Source: a bacterium (lineage in GTDB: Bacteria; Bacillota; Clostridia; Oscillospirales; Oscillospiraceae). Taken from it: a stretch of DNA of 64,000 bases. This document shows, in pieces, positions 1 through 7,698 of the stretch. How positions within the stretch are numbered: the stretch's first letter is position 1; each line of letters starts with the position of its first letter. A model generated the notes under the pieces. The model ran no database searches, was not told where the DNA came from, and saw only the letters and a list, made by a program, of their open reading frames with translations. The stretch lies in assembly GCA_029009095.1 (NCBI GenBank), contig JAQXJT010000007.1, forward strand, positions 1 through 64,000. The letters are read 5' to 3'. Position numbers and translations under genes: made by a program.

Positions 1-38
1 CATCTTACCGCAGTAGCGACAATGCGCTACGGGGGATT

Positions 39-88
39 CTTAAGGGGGTGTATGTCATTGCGGGAGCAATGTCTTAACGCCCCTTAAG
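39..88. repeat. Nested inverted repeat downstream of infB
   Basis: A 9-base outer stem (CTTAAGGGG at 39-47 with CCCCTTAAG at 80-88) encloses a 6-base inner stem (CATTGC at 56-61 with GCAATG at 66-71, GGGA loop). It lies in the gene-free 236 bases after infB and precedes a second hairpin. It may be part of an intergenic repeat family or a processed RNA structure; I see no coding potential. Confidence 0.5.
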
Positions 89-100
89 TCGGCTTCTTTG

Positions 101-130
101 CTGACTTTCTTGCCGAAACAAGAAAGTCAG
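101..130. repeat. Perfect 12-bp stem-loop, intergenic repeat-like
   Basis: CTGACTTTCTTG at 101-112 pairs perfectly with CAAGAAAGTCAG at 119-130 around the loop CCGAAA. It has no adjacent T-run of terminator type. From memory it resembles short dispersed hairpins found in intergenic regions of gut Clostridia; that needs a genome-wide copy count. Confidence 0.5.
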
Positions 131-198
131 AGAAACCGCTATGGCAGTACGCCAAATAACAATTTGGCGACAAGCTTGTGAAAGTTGAAGCGTATAGT

Positions 199-227
199 TT
201 CTGCCGGCCGGATGCCGGCCGGCAGAA
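199..227 (-). terminator. GC-rich hairpin just after infB
   Basis: A 13-base perfect stem (199-211 with 215-227, ATG loop, effectively a shorter stem with a larger loop) begins about ten bases after the infB stop codon. There is no T-run on the minus strand, so it may be a weak or factor-assisted terminator or an mRNA 3'-end stabiliser. Confidence 0.45.
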
Positions 228-236
228 GCATTGCAC

Positions 237-2576
237 TTATCGCTTGACTTCCTGCATGGCGAAGCACTCAAAGATGTCGCCTTCCTTGATGTCATTGAAC
301 TTAACAATGGACATACCGCACTCGTAGCCGGCGGTGACTTCCTTCACAGCGTCCTTAAAGCGCTGCAGGGAACCCACTTCGCCCTCGTGGATGACGATGT
401 TATCCCGCAGGATGCGAACCTGCGCGTCACGGGTGATCTTGCCGTCCTTGACCATACAGCCGCAGACCGTACCCACGGAGGAGACCTTGTATGTCTGGCG
501 GACCTCCGCATGGCCGATGACCACTTCCTCAAACTTGGGTGCCAGCATACCCTTCATGGCAGATTCGATCTCATCGATGGCATCGTAGATGACCCGGTAG
601 AAGCGCATATCTACGGCGGTACGCTGGGCGCTGGCCTGAGCACCGGCATCGGGACGGACGTTGAAGCCCACGATGATGGCCCCGGCAGTGGAAGCCAGCA
701 GAATATCGGATTCGTTGATAGCGCCCACGCCGGTGTGGATCACCTTGACACGGACTTCCTCGTTGGAGATCTTCTCCAGAGAGGCCTTCACCGCCTCGGC
801 GGAGCCCTGCACGTCGGCCTTGACGATCAGGGGCAGCTCTTTCATCATGCCCTCCTGCATCTTGGCAAACAGATTGTCCAGAGTGACCTTCTGCATGGCG
901 TTGGCGGCGGCATCCTTGGCGGCCTGCTTGCGCTGCTCCACCAGCTCTCTGGCCATACGCTCGTCGGTGACTACATTAAATTCGTCACCGGGGGTGGGCA
1001 CTTCCGCAAGGCCGGTGATCTCCACGGGGATGGAGGGGCCGGCGGTCTTGACGGTACGGCCCTTATCGTTGGTCATCACACGGACACGGCCCACGGACGT
1101 ACCGGCGATCACGATGTCGCCCTGCTTCAGGGTGCCGTTCTGTACCAGCAGGGTGGCGATGGGGCCACGGGTCTTATCCAGACGGGCCTCAATGACGGTG
1201 CCCTTGGCACGGCGGTTGGGGTTGGCCTTCAGCTCCTGCACCTCGGCGGTCAGCAGCACCATCTCCAGCAGGTCGTTCAGACCCATGCCGGTCTTGGCGG
1301 AAATGGGCACGATCACGGTGTCGCCGCCCCATTCCTCGGGGATCAGGTCGTACTTGGTAAGCTGCTCCTTGATCTTGTCGGGGTTGGCGGTGGGCTTATC
1401 CATCTTGTTGATGGCCACGATAATGGGCACTTCAGCGGCCTTGGCGTGGTTGATGGATTCCACGGTCTGGGGCATGATGCCGTCGTCGGCGGCAACCACC
1501 AGAATGGCGATATCGGTGGACTTGGCACCACGGGCACGCATGGAAGTAAAGGCCGCGTGGCCGGGGGTATCCAGGAAGGTAATCATCTGGCCGTTTACAT
1601 CGACAGTATATGCGCCGATGTGCTGGGTAATACCGCCTGCCTCACCTGCGGTGACGGAGGTATTGCGGATAGCGTCCAGGGTAGAGGTCTTGCCGTGGTC
1701 AACGTGACCCATGACCACCACAACGGGGGCGCGGGTCTCCAACTCCTCGGCGGTATCCTGATGGTCGTCGATGATCCGCTCCTCGATGGTGACGGTGATC
1801 TCCTTTTCCACCTTGCAGCCCAGCTCGGTGGCCACAAACTCGGCGGTGTCAAAGTCGATGGTCTGGTTGATACCGGCCATTACGCCGTTTTTCATCAGGC
1901 ACTTGATAACCTCACCGGCGGTTTTCTTCATGCGGGAGGCCAGCTCGCCCACGGTGATCTCGTCGGGGATCTTCACGGTGACGGGAGCCTTGCGGGCAAC
2001 CTCCATCTGCAGGCGGCGCATCTTCTCCTGCTCCTCGTTACGGGACTTGTTGCCCTTGAACTTATTGTCCTTCTTGTTCTGCTGACCCTTCTTGCCGAAC
2101 TTCTGCTTGCCGCCCTGATAATTCTGGACACGCTCGGAGACCAGATTATCCACATCGGCAAACCGGTTGGCATTCACCTGCACTGCGGAGGTATCCACCA
2201 CACGGCGCTCCCGCTTGCGCTCCGGCTCTGCGGGCTTCTGGGGCTTCTGAGGCTGGGCCTGCTGCTGGGGAGCGGGGTTTTTCTGACTGCGCTGCTCCGG
2301 GCGCTGGGCCTGCTGAGACTGCTGGGGCTTGGCCTCGGCCTTGGGAGCGGTCTCCTTGGGGGCCGGGGCAGCCTTGACGGCAAAGACCTGCTCGATAGAG
2401 CTGATCTGATGGGTCTGGGTCATATAGTCAAACACGCAGTTGAGCTCCTCGTCGGTGAGCACCTGGGTATTGGACTTGGGCTTTTCGGAAAACTTGGACA
2501 CGATCTCCGCGATCTCCTTGGGTGCAACACCGAAATCCGCGGCAACCTCTTTCAAACGATACTTCACTAAACTCAT
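237..2576 (-). CDS. infB: Translation initiation factor IF-2
   Basis: This cytoplasmic GTPase places initiator fMet-tRNA on the 30S subunit and promotes subunit joining. The 779-residue protein has the IF2_N helical domain at residues 1-50, a charged Gln/Pro/Lys-rich linker to about residue 190, a second IF2_N-like segment, then the G domain with GHVDHGKT (G1), DTPGH (G3) and NKMD (G4), followed by the beta-barrel and C-terminal fMet-tRNA domains. The ATG is preceded by GGAGGTGCATGATAT. It is the last gene seen of the rimP-nusA-ylxR-ylxQ-infB operon. rbfA, which often follows infB, is not in the 236 bases remaining in the window. Confidence 0.98.
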   Translation of the reverse strand: MSLVKYRLKEVAADFGVAPKEIAEIVSKFSEKPKSNTQVLTDEELNCVFDYMTQTHQISSIEQVFAVKAAPAPKETAPKAEAKPQQSQQAQRPEQRSQKNPAPQQQAQPQKPQKPAEPERKRERRVVDTSAVQVNANRFADVDNLVSERVQNYQGGKQKFGKKGQQNKKDNKFKGNKSRNEEQEKMRRLQMEVARKAPVTVKIPDEITVGELASRMKKTAGEVIKCLMKNGVMAGINQTIDFDTAEFVATELGCKVEKEITVTIEERIIDDHQDTAEELETRAPVVVVMGHVDHGKTSTLDAIRNTSVTAGEAGGITQHIGAYTVDVNGQMITFLDTPGHAAFTSMRARGAKSTDIAILVVAADDGIMPQTVESINHAKAAEVPIIVAINKMDKPTANPDKIKEQLTKYDLIPEEWGGDTVIVPISAKTGMGLNDLLEMVLLTAEVQELKANPNRRAKGTVIEARLDKTRGPIATLLVQNGTLKQGDIVIAGTSVGRVRVMTNDKGRTVKTAGPSIPVEITGLAEVPTPGDEFNVVTDERMARELVEQRKQAAKDAAANAMQKVTLDNLFAKMQEGMMKELPLIVKADVQGSAEAVKASLEKISNEEVRVKVIHTGVGAINESDILLASTAGAIIVGFNVRPDAGAQASAQRTAVDMRFYRVIYDAIDEIESAMKGMLAPKFEEVVIGHAEVRQTYKVSSVGTVCGCMVKDGKITRDAQVRILRDNIVIHEGEVGSLQRFKDAVKEVTAGYECGMSIVKFNDIKEGDIFECFAMQEVKR

Positions 2577-2595
2577 ATATCATGCACCTCCAAAA

Positions 2596-3030
2596 TCAAT
2601 GTTCCCGTTTCCCACCGGTTTTTCGGCCCTGGCGCAGGTTGCGCTGGTGGTTTTTCTCCTCCTGCTGACGCTGGAGGACGCGCCGGGTGCGCTTTTCCAG
2701 GGATTCCAGCGCCTCCTTGTGGGTCTCCGGGTCGTCCAGGGCTTTCACAAAAGCCAGGGCCAGCGCCGGATCGGTGAAGGCGGCCATTGCCAGACTGGTA
2801 CGGCCCACGGCCTCTCCCAGCCGGTCTTTGGTATAGGGAACTTTCATACATAACTGCTCGGTACCTGCCACAAAGCTCTTAGCGCGGCGCCAGCTATGGT
2901 CGCCGGCATCACAGGCCACCAGAATCAGGCGGGCCTTATTGGCTCTGGCCACGGCACCCACAGGCTCCTCACCCAGCTCGATGCGGCCGGCCTTCCGGGC
3001 CAGGGACAGGTAATTCAGGGCTTTATCCAT
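2596..3030 (-). CDS. ylxQ: L7Ae/L30e-family ribosomal protein YlxQ
   Basis: A small RNA-binding protein of the L7Ae/L30e/Gadd45 fold, normally found between ylxR and infB in Firmicutes; it is thought to bind kink-turn RNA or ribosomes. The start chosen is the internal ATG (product MDKALNYLSLARKAG), which follows GGAGGCGGGCGGCA and overlaps the end of ylxR by eight bases. The 144-residue product keeps the family opening 'LSLARKAGRIELG' and the central 'KARLILVACDAGDHS'. The basic tail (RKTGGKREH) is longer than in Bacillus YlxQ and may add RNA contacts. Confidence 0.9.
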   Translation of the reverse strand: MDKALNYLSLARKAGRIELGEEPVGAVARANKARLILVACDAGDHSWRRAKSFVAGTEQLCMKVPYTKDRLGEAVGRTSLAMAAFTDPALALAFVKALDDPETHKEALESLEKRTRRVLQRQQEEKNHQRNLRQGRKTGGKREH

Positions 3031-3295
3031 TGCCGCCCGCCTCCATTTCTCTGGCAAGCCGGTCATAAACCTCCTGGGGGATGGGAACCTCCAGGCTCCG
3101 CTCCAGGGACTTGGACTTCTGGGCTTTCTTCAGGCACTCCGGATTTGGGCACAGATAGGCACCCCGGCCGTTCATCTTACCGCCGAAATCCAGGCTTACC
3201 ACACCGTCGGTACCACGAACCACCCGGATCATCTCCCGCTTGGGCTTGCGCTCGCGGCAACCCATGCACTGCCGCTGGGGAATTTTCTTTTGCAT
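3023..3295 (-). CDS. ylxR: YlxR family RNA-binding protein (RnpM-like)
   Basis: The 90-residue product begins with PQRQCMGCRERKPKREMIRVVR, the hallmark of the YlxR (DUF448) family. Residues GRGAYLCPNPECLKKA carry the conserved GRGAY-C signature. Family members bind RNA; the Bacillus protein, also called RnpM, has been linked to RNase P. It sits between nusA and ylxQ as in most Firmicutes. The ATG follows GGAGGTATACCT in the 27-base gap after nusA. Confidence 0.93.
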   Translation of the reverse strand: MQKKIPQRQCMGCRERKPKREMIRVVRGTDGVVSLDFGGKMNGRGAYLCPNPECLKKAQKSKSLERSLEVPIPQEVYDRLAREMEAGGNG

Positions 3296-3322
3296 AGGTA
3301 TACCTCCTGAATCCGTGGATCT

Positions 3323-4435
3323 TTATACTTCCTCAGCCTGAGACTGGGGCTTGATGTCAATCTTGTAGCCGGTGAGCCGTGCAGCCAGGCGGGCGTTCTG
3401 GCCCTCCTTGCCGATGGCCAGACTGAGCTGGTCATCGGGTACGATGACACGGCATGCCTTCTGGCCGGGGATCAGGGAGACGCTGACCACATCGGCGGGG
3501 CTGAGGGCGGCCTTCACATACTGGCAGGGGTCCTCACTCCAAACAACGATATCGATTTTCTCACCGCACAGCTCCTCCACAACGGCACCCACACGGCCGC
3601 CCCGGGGGCCGACGCAGGCGCCCACAGGGTCCACATTCTCCATGGCGGCCCGGACAGCGATCTTGCTGCGGGAGCCTGCCTCACGGGCGATATTGCGGAT
3701 CTCCACCTGGCCCTCGGCAATTTCGGGTGTCTCAAGCTCGAACAGGCGGCGGACAACATTGGGATGGGTACGGGAGACCTGGATCATGGGGCCCCGGTTG
3801 GCCCGGTGCACCTCCAGAATGTAAACCCGGATGAGCTGGCCGGGAGTGTAGGTTTCGCCGGGGATCTGCTCGCTGGTACGCAGAACCGCGTCATTCTGCT
3901 CATTGCCCTGACCGATCCGGATGAACACATCGCCGGAGGGATCCACACGCAGCACGGTGCCGGTCAGCAGCTCCTGACTCTTGGAGGAGTAGCTGTCGTA
4001 AATGACGCCCCGCTCCGCCTCACGGATGCCCTGAATCACCACCTGCTTGGCGGTCTGGGCAGCGATGCGGCCGAATTTCTGAATGTCCACGGGGATGGAG
4101 ACGGTATCGCCCACCTGCACATTGGGGTTCAGATTCCGGGCAGCGTCAATCTGGATTTCCAGAGCGGTGTCCTCCACTTCCTCCACTGCGGTTTTCAGCA
4201 GGGACAGGAACAGGCCCTTCTCGCTCAGATCCACCACCACATTTTCGGCGGGGATGTCACGGTGATCCTCCCGATCCTTCCGGTAGGCACTGGTCAGTGC
4301 CTGCTTCAAACGATCCACCATGTAATCTACGGGAATCCCCTTGATCTTTTCCAGTTCACGCAGGCTTGCGAAGATCTCCGCGCCGATATCTACCTGAGGC
4401 GCGGCCTGCTTCTTGGACTTGGTTGTACGTGCCAT
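3323..4435 (-). CDS. nusA: Transcription termination/antitermination factor NusA
   Basis: NusA binds elongating RNA polymerase and modulates pausing, intrinsic termination and antitermination. The 370-residue form shows the N-terminal polymerase-binding domain, an S1 domain near residues 130-200 (GTVLRVDPSGDVFIRI) and two KH domains carrying GPRGGRVGAVVEELCGEKID and LAIGKEGQNARLAARLTGYKIDI. The long acidic repeats of E. coli NusA are absent, as usual in Firmicutes. The start is the ATG giving MARTTKSKKQ, preceded by GGAGGAAACACAATC; an upstream in-frame extension would run into the adjacent MITE-like repeat and lacks a ribosome binding site. Confidence 0.97.
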   Translation of the reverse strand: MARTTKSKKQAAPQVDIGAEIFASLRELEKIKGIPVDYMVDRLKQALTSAYRKDREDHRDIPAENVVVDLSEKGLFLSLLKTAVEEVEDTALEIQIDAARNLNPNVQVGDTVSIPVDIQKFGRIAAQTAKQVVIQGIREAERGVIYDSYSSKSQELLTGTVLRVDPSGDVFIRIGQGNEQNDAVLRTSEQIPGETYTPGQLIRVYILEVHRANRGPMIQVSRTHPNVVRRLFELETPEIAEGQVEIRNIAREAGSRSKIAVRAAMENVDPVGACVGPRGGRVGAVVEELCGEKIDIVVWSEDPCQYVKAALSPADVVSVSLIPGQKACRVIVPDDQLSLAIGKEGQNARLAARLTGYKIDIKPQSQAEEV

Positions 4436-4506
4436 GATTGTGTTTCCTCCTTCATGTGTTAATGCCAGGGGTTCGGATTGGCACAAGAGTGGCAGGATTT
4501 CACCCG

Positions 4507-4646
4507 CCAAAGCCTCCCTTGTGTAAAGGGAGGTGCCCCGAAGGGGCGGAGGGATTGTGCAGAGGACGCCTGTTATGTCAATCCCTCAGTCAAAATAGAT
4601 TCGTTAAATCTATTTTGACAGCTCCCTTTACACAAGGGAGCCTTGG
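4507..4646. mobile_element. 140-bp palindromic MITE-like element inside the nusA operon
   Basis: The ends are 25-26-base imperfect inverted repeats: CCAAAGCCTCCCTTGTGTAA continuing AGGGAG at 4507-4532, and its reverse complement at 4622-4646. Inside are a 5-bp stem (4535-4547) and a perfect 13-bp stem with 5-base loop (4589-4619). It has no coding capacity. The terminal motif resembles, from memory, miniature inverted-repeat elements common in Faecalibacterium-like and other Oscillospirales genomes. It fills the gap between rimP and nusA, so it is transcribed with the operon. Confidence 0.75.
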
Positions 4647-4689
4647 GCGCTCCCGCGCCAGTGCGAACCCAAAGCGATAGATATTTCTT

Positions 4690-5142
4690 TTAGAATTCTA
4701 CCCGCAGGCGCACCAGCGCCACCTGGGACTTTTCAAAGGTCAAAACTTGCTTACCGGCCTCCACGGTGATCCGGCCGTCCTCGTAGCCCCGCAGAATACC
4801 GGGGATCTCCTTCAGACCGTTCACGGGGCGGTAGAGTTTAACGAAAATGGGGCTGCCCATAAATTTTTCAAAATCTCCGGGCCGCTTCAGAGGACGCTCC
4901 AGACCGGCGGAGCAAACTTCAAAATGATAGCTTTCCGGAATGGGGTCTTTTTCATCCAAAATGGGATCCATGGCCCGGTGGATTTTTTCACAGTCTTCGA
5001 TGTCGATACCGCCGTCTTTGTCGATATACAACCGTAAAAACCGCTCGGAGCCCTCCCGGACGTACTCCACGTCCCAAAGGCTGCATCCGTTTGCCTCCAC
5101 CACAGGCTGTGCAAGCTGGGTGACCAAATCAGTAACTTTCAC
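4690..5142 (-). CDS. rimP: Ribosome maturation factor RimP
   Basis: RimP assists 30S subunit maturation. The 150-residue product has the YlxS/RimP layout: an N-terminal alpha/beta domain (VVEANGCSLWDVEYVREGSE, with DKDGGIDIEDC) and a C-terminal Sm-like barrel containing the signature YHFEVCSAGLERPLKRPGDF. It starts at a GTG preceded by AAGGAGCGTTTTT. It is the first gene of the rimP-nusA-ylxR-ylxQ-infB operon, with its own sigma-A promoter and a structured leader. Confidence 0.95.
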   Translation of the reverse strand: MKVTDLVTQLAQPVVEANGCSLWDVEYVREGSERFLRLYIDKDGGIDIEDCEKIHRAMDPILDEKDPIPESYHFEVCSAGLERPLKRPGDFEKFMGSPIFVKLYRPVNGLKEIPGILRGYEDGRITVEAGKQVLTFEKSQVALVRLRVEF

Positions 5143-5168
5143 AAAAACGCTCCTTTTTCAGTACAAAA

Positions 5169-5188
5169 GAGAGGGGCGAACCCCTCTC
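5169..5188 (-). promoter_or_regulatory. Terminator-like hairpin in the rimP leader
   Basis: GAGAGGGG (5169-5176) and CCCCTCTC (5181-5188) form a perfect 8-bp stem with a CGAA/TTCG tetraloop. On the minus strand it is followed by TTTTGTAC and then the rimP ribosome binding site. It lies between the predicted rimP transcription start and its GTG, so it could act as an attenuator rather than as the terminator of the upstream gene. Confidence 0.6.
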
Positions 5189-5217
5189 TTTCCATACGTC
5201 AATACTTACTTACAGGC

Positions 5218-5246
5218 ATTATACCATTTCGAAATTCAATTTGCAA
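5218..5246 (-). promoter_or_regulatory. Sigma-A promoter for the rimP-nusA-infB operon
   Basis: On the minus strand TTGCAA (5241-5246) and a perfect TATAAT (5218-5223) are separated by 17 bases. Transcription would begin near 5211, giving a leader of about 70 bases before the rimP GTG that contains the hairpin at 5169-5188. Confidence 0.75.
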
Positions 5247-5319
5247 GAGGGTTTGCACACATTTTTCCTGATTTTTTCGGCAAAATGCAGAAAACACCGA
5301 AAACTTCAAAAAATGACCG

Positions 5320-6405
5320 TCACAATCCCAATGGAACACCCTGTACATACTTCTGATCCCAGTCGTCATCAAACAGGCCCTTGGTGGGGGTGAAGCTCAC
5401 CATATCATCGGCAAGCTGACACAGAGCCTTCACCGGCTCCAGAGATTCCAAATAGAAATCCGGCAGGGCGGTGTAGCCCATATAAGCGCCCAGAATGGCA
5501 CCGGTGATGCCGGCCACGGCGGAGCTGTAACCGGAGTGATTCACGGCGGTAATCATGGCGGTGTCAAAATCCTCCCGGTTGGCAAGGCTGGCGTAGATGG
5601 CACCGGCAAGACAGTGCATGGCGCTGTAACACTGAAAACGCTCCATGACCTCTGACATCGGCTCCGCGGCCTTTGCCTGCTCCACGGCACCGGTCAGGGT
5701 GGCGGCCACGGTGTAGGCCTCACTGTATTTGCCCCGGAACTGGTGATCCATGGCGGAGATGGCAGCGGTGAACTGATCTTCCAGAGCCATCTCCGGCTCC
5801 AGCAGAATACCGGCGATAGCGTAGGCCAGCACAGCGGCGGAGAGAAACGCCGTGGGGTCTCCATGGGTCAGCGCTACGATCTGGGCGGCCAGCTCCCCGA
5901 TCTGGGGCGGGGTCAGCCGCTGGGAGTTATAGAACATACCCACCGCAATGGCAGAGGTAAGCGAACCGGGGGCATTGTAGGAATTGGGGCTTTTTTCCGG
6001 GTATCCCATGGCCGCCAGACGCAGGGTGTCCAGCATCCGGGCGTCCCGGCAGTGGCGGCGGCGGAAGGCGGGGAGCTTAGCCACCCAGCAGTAGCTGGAC
6101 TCCGGATCCCGGGCAAACTGTTGGCTGCGGGTCCATTCCTTCAGCCCCAGCTTCACGTATTCCAGCTTCCTGTCACCTTTGCCCCGGCTGACGCTCAGCA
6201 GGAGCGAATTGCAGACGTAGGCCGCAAGCTGGGTATAGGAGGTGATCTCCGCGTAGTCTGAACGCAAATCGTAGCCCAGCAGGCCGTTGGGACCGTAGTT
6301 CTCCCGAATTTGCTCCAGGGTCATATCATCCACGGGCATACCCATGGCATCGCCTACCGCCAAGCCCAGCAAACAGCCCCGGTATCTATCCAGATTCTTC
6401 CCCAT
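5320..6405 (-). CDS. ADP-ribosylglycohydrolase-fold protein, probably catalytically altered
   Basis: The 361-residue protein opens with LDRYRGCLLGLAVGDAMGMP, the start of the ADP-ribosylglycohydrolase/DraG family, whose members remove ADP-ribose from proteins or small molecules with two Mg ions. The family's metal-binding signatures look changed: the usual T-D-D-T-Q is TSYTQ here, and the C-terminal S-G-D-S-D-S is SGYSSAV. It may be a pseudoenzyme or have another chemistry. The start is the ATG after AGGGAGCGT; an ATG seven codons upstream lacks a ribosome binding site. It stands alone with its own promoter. Confidence 0.8.
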   Translation of the reverse strand: MGKNLDRYRGCLLGLAVGDAMGMPVDDMTLEQIRENYGPNGLLGYDLRSDYAEITSYTQLAAYVCNSLLLSVSRGKGDRKLEYVKLGLKEWTRSQQFARDPESSYCWVAKLPAFRRRHCRDARMLDTLRLAAMGYPEKSPNSYNAPGSLTSAIAVGMFYNSQRLTPPQIGELAAQIVALTHGDPTAFLSAAVLAYAIAGILLEPEMALEDQFTAAISAMDHQFRGKYSEAYTVAATLTGAVEQAKAAEPMSEVMERFQCYSAMHCLAGAIYASLANREDFDTAMITAVNHSGYSSAVAGITGAILGAYMGYTALPDFYLESLEPVKALCQLADDMVSFTPTKGLFDDDWDQKYVQGVPLGL

Positions 6406-6439
6406 ACGCTCCCTACTTTCGTACATTTACTTTATATTT

Positions 6440-6467
6440 ATTATAACGAATTATGTTGTAATTGCAA
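6440..6467 (-). promoter_or_regulatory. Sigma-A promoter for the ADP-ribosylglycohydrolase-like gene
   Basis: Minus-strand TTGCAA (6462-6467), a 16-base spacer and TATAAT (6440-6445) lie about 35 bases upstream of the ATG. Confidence 0.7.
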
Positions 6468-6524
6468 GGGAGTGTTTTCATTGTTCCGATGTCCCAGAAA
6501 TGTGTTTCAAAAGCCGAAAATAAA

Positions 6525-6539
6525 TAAGAATAATTCCTA
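6525..6539 (+). promoter_or_regulatory. PerR/Fur-box-like operator, upstream copy
   Basis: TAAGAATAATTCCTA is a 7-1-7 inverted repeat with one mismatch, the geometry of the PerR box (TTATAATnATTATAA). It abuts the -35 hexamer of the perR promoter. Confidence 0.55.
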
Positions 6540-6568
6540 TTGACAAACAGAAAAACTGATGCTACAAT
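6540..6568 (+). promoter_or_regulatory. Sigma-A promoter for perR-rubrerythrin
   Basis: TTGACA (6540-6545), a 17-base spacer and TACAAT (6563-6568). It is bracketed by two 7-1-7 inverted repeats, which suggests autorepression by PerR. Confidence 0.8.
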
Positions 6569-6579
6569 ATCCTTGTAAA

Positions 6580-6594
6580 TAAGAAGTATTCTTA
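6580..6594 (+). promoter_or_regulatory. PerR/Fur-box-like operator, downstream copy
   Basis: TAAGAAGTATTCTTA is a 7-1-7 inverted repeat with one mismatch, located at about +5 to +19 of the predicted perR transcript. Occupancy there would block initiation. Confidence 0.6.
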
Positions 6595-6616
6595 AATAGA
6601 AAGAAAGGAGATGCCT

Positions 6617-7027
6617 ATGGAAACCCCTCAGAAGAATTTCCGTAAGCGTACAGCCATTCTCTCCTTTCTGCGGCAGACTAAAAGCCACCCCTCCGCCGAG
6701 ATGGTTTACAACCATCTGAAGCAGGAGATCCCGGATCTGTCCCTGGGCACGGTGTATCGAAATCTGAGTATGTTCAAAAACAGCGGCGAGATCGTGAGCC
6801 TGGGCACCGTGAATGGTGTGGAACGGTTCGACGCCAGTGTGGAACCCCATGTCCATTTTATCTGCAGCGGTTGTGGTGCCGTTGTGGATCTGCCTCAGAT
6901 TGAAACACCTGAGGAGCTGAACAGGCAAGTTAGCAAAGCCACCGGCGGCGTGGTAGATATTTGCCGTCTGACCTTTACCGGTCAATGCAAAAGCTGTGCC
7001 GCCAAGCAAAGCGGGTGCACTGCTTAA
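6617..7027 (+). CDS. perR: PerR-type Fur family peroxide-sensing repressor
   Basis: A metal-dependent repressor that senses peroxide through oxidation of iron-coordinating histidines. The 136-residue product has the winged-helix segment LSLGTVYRNLSMFK. The likely regulatory ligands match the B. subtilis PerR pattern: His of SHPSAE, Asp of RFDAS, both His of PHVHF and Asp of VVDL. Two CxxC pairs (CSGC, CKSC) should hold structural zinc. The start at 6617 is chosen because AAGGAG lies six bases upstream; an ATG at 6611 directly abuts the AAGGAG. Rubrerythrin and a flavin reductase follow, the expected peroxide-defence targets. Confidence 0.92.
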   Translation: METPQKNFRKRTAILSFLRQTKSHPSAEMVYNHLKQEIPDLSLGTVYRNLSMFKNSGEIVSLGTVNGVERFDASVEPHVHFICSGCGAVVDLPQIETPEELNRQVSKATGGVVDICRLTFTGQCKSCAAKQSGCTA

Positions 7028-7103
7028 CCGACTACATCCATCCGGGCGGATGCCCTGAAATAGATCAAATTATTTTGAAATTTATTTTTTGGAGGAATTT
7101 ATC

Positions 7104-7685
7104 ATGAAAAAGTTTGTATGTTCTGTCTGTGGTTACGTCTATACCGGCGATGAACTGCCTGCCGATTTCCGCTGCCCCGTCTGCAAGGTTCCCGCTTCCA
7201 AGTTCATTGAGCAGAAGGGCGAGCAGAAGCTGGCTGCTGTCCATGAGTATGGCGTTTACGCACAGACCGTAAAGAACAACCCCGACATCTCCGCTGAGGA
7301 CAAGAAGTACATCTTCGATCAGCTCATGGCCAACTTCAATGGCGAGTGCTCCGAGGTTGGTATGTACCTGTGCATGGCCCGTATCGCACACCGCGAGGGC
7401 TACCCCGAGATCGGCCTGTACTGGGAGAAGGCCGCCTACGAGGAGGCTGAGCACGCCGCCAAGTTCGCCGAGCTTCTGGGCGAAGTGGTCACCGACAGCA
7501 CCAAGAAGAATCTGGAGATGCGCGTGGAGGCCGAGAACGGCGCCACCGCCGGCAAGACCGCTCTGGCCAAGAAGGCCAAGGAGCTGGGTCTGGATGCCAT
7601 CCACGACACCGTCCACGAGATGGCCCGTGACGAGGCCCGCCATGGAAAGGCTTTAAAAGGGCTGCTTGAGCGTTACTTTCGCTGA
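7104..7685 (+). CDS. Reverse rubrerythrin (N-terminal rubredoxin, C-terminal diiron domain)
   Basis: A peroxide reductase of anaerobes. The rubredoxin domain comes first ([11 protein letters not shown] and CPVCKVP, two CxxC pairs within the first 40 residues). The ferritin-like diiron domain follows, with Glu/His ligands in [21 protein letters not shown] and DEARHGKA. This order is the reverse of classical rubrerythrin. The ATG follows GGAGGAATTTATC. The coding sequence uses a narrow codon set rich in AAG, GAG and CTG, which suggests high expression. It lies downstream of perR and just ahead of a flavin reductase, fitting an NAD(P)H to flavin to rubredoxin to peroxide electron path. Confidence 0.93.
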   Translation: MKKFVCSVCGYVYTGDELPADFRCPVCKVPASKFIEQKGEQKLAAVHEYGVYAQTVKNNPDISAEDKKYIFDQLMANFNGECSEVGMYLCMARIAHREGYPEIGLYWEKAAYEEAEHAAKFAELLGEVVTDSTKKNLEMRVEAENGATAGKTALAKKAKELGLDAIHDTVHEMARDEARHGKALKGLLERYFR

Positions 7686-7698
7686 CCCGGAAAAACCT

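Noticed and set aside
231..2570. A 779-codon open frame on the plus strand opposite infB
   Set aside because: It is a low-complexity His/Gly/Leu-rich shadow of infB produced by codon bias; infB has the family motifs and a ribosome binding site.
7028..7103. A third PerR box or a terminator between perR and rubrerythrin
   Set aside because: The inverted repeats are short and imperfect (5-bp stem at 7039-7052), and no 7-1-7 pattern is present.
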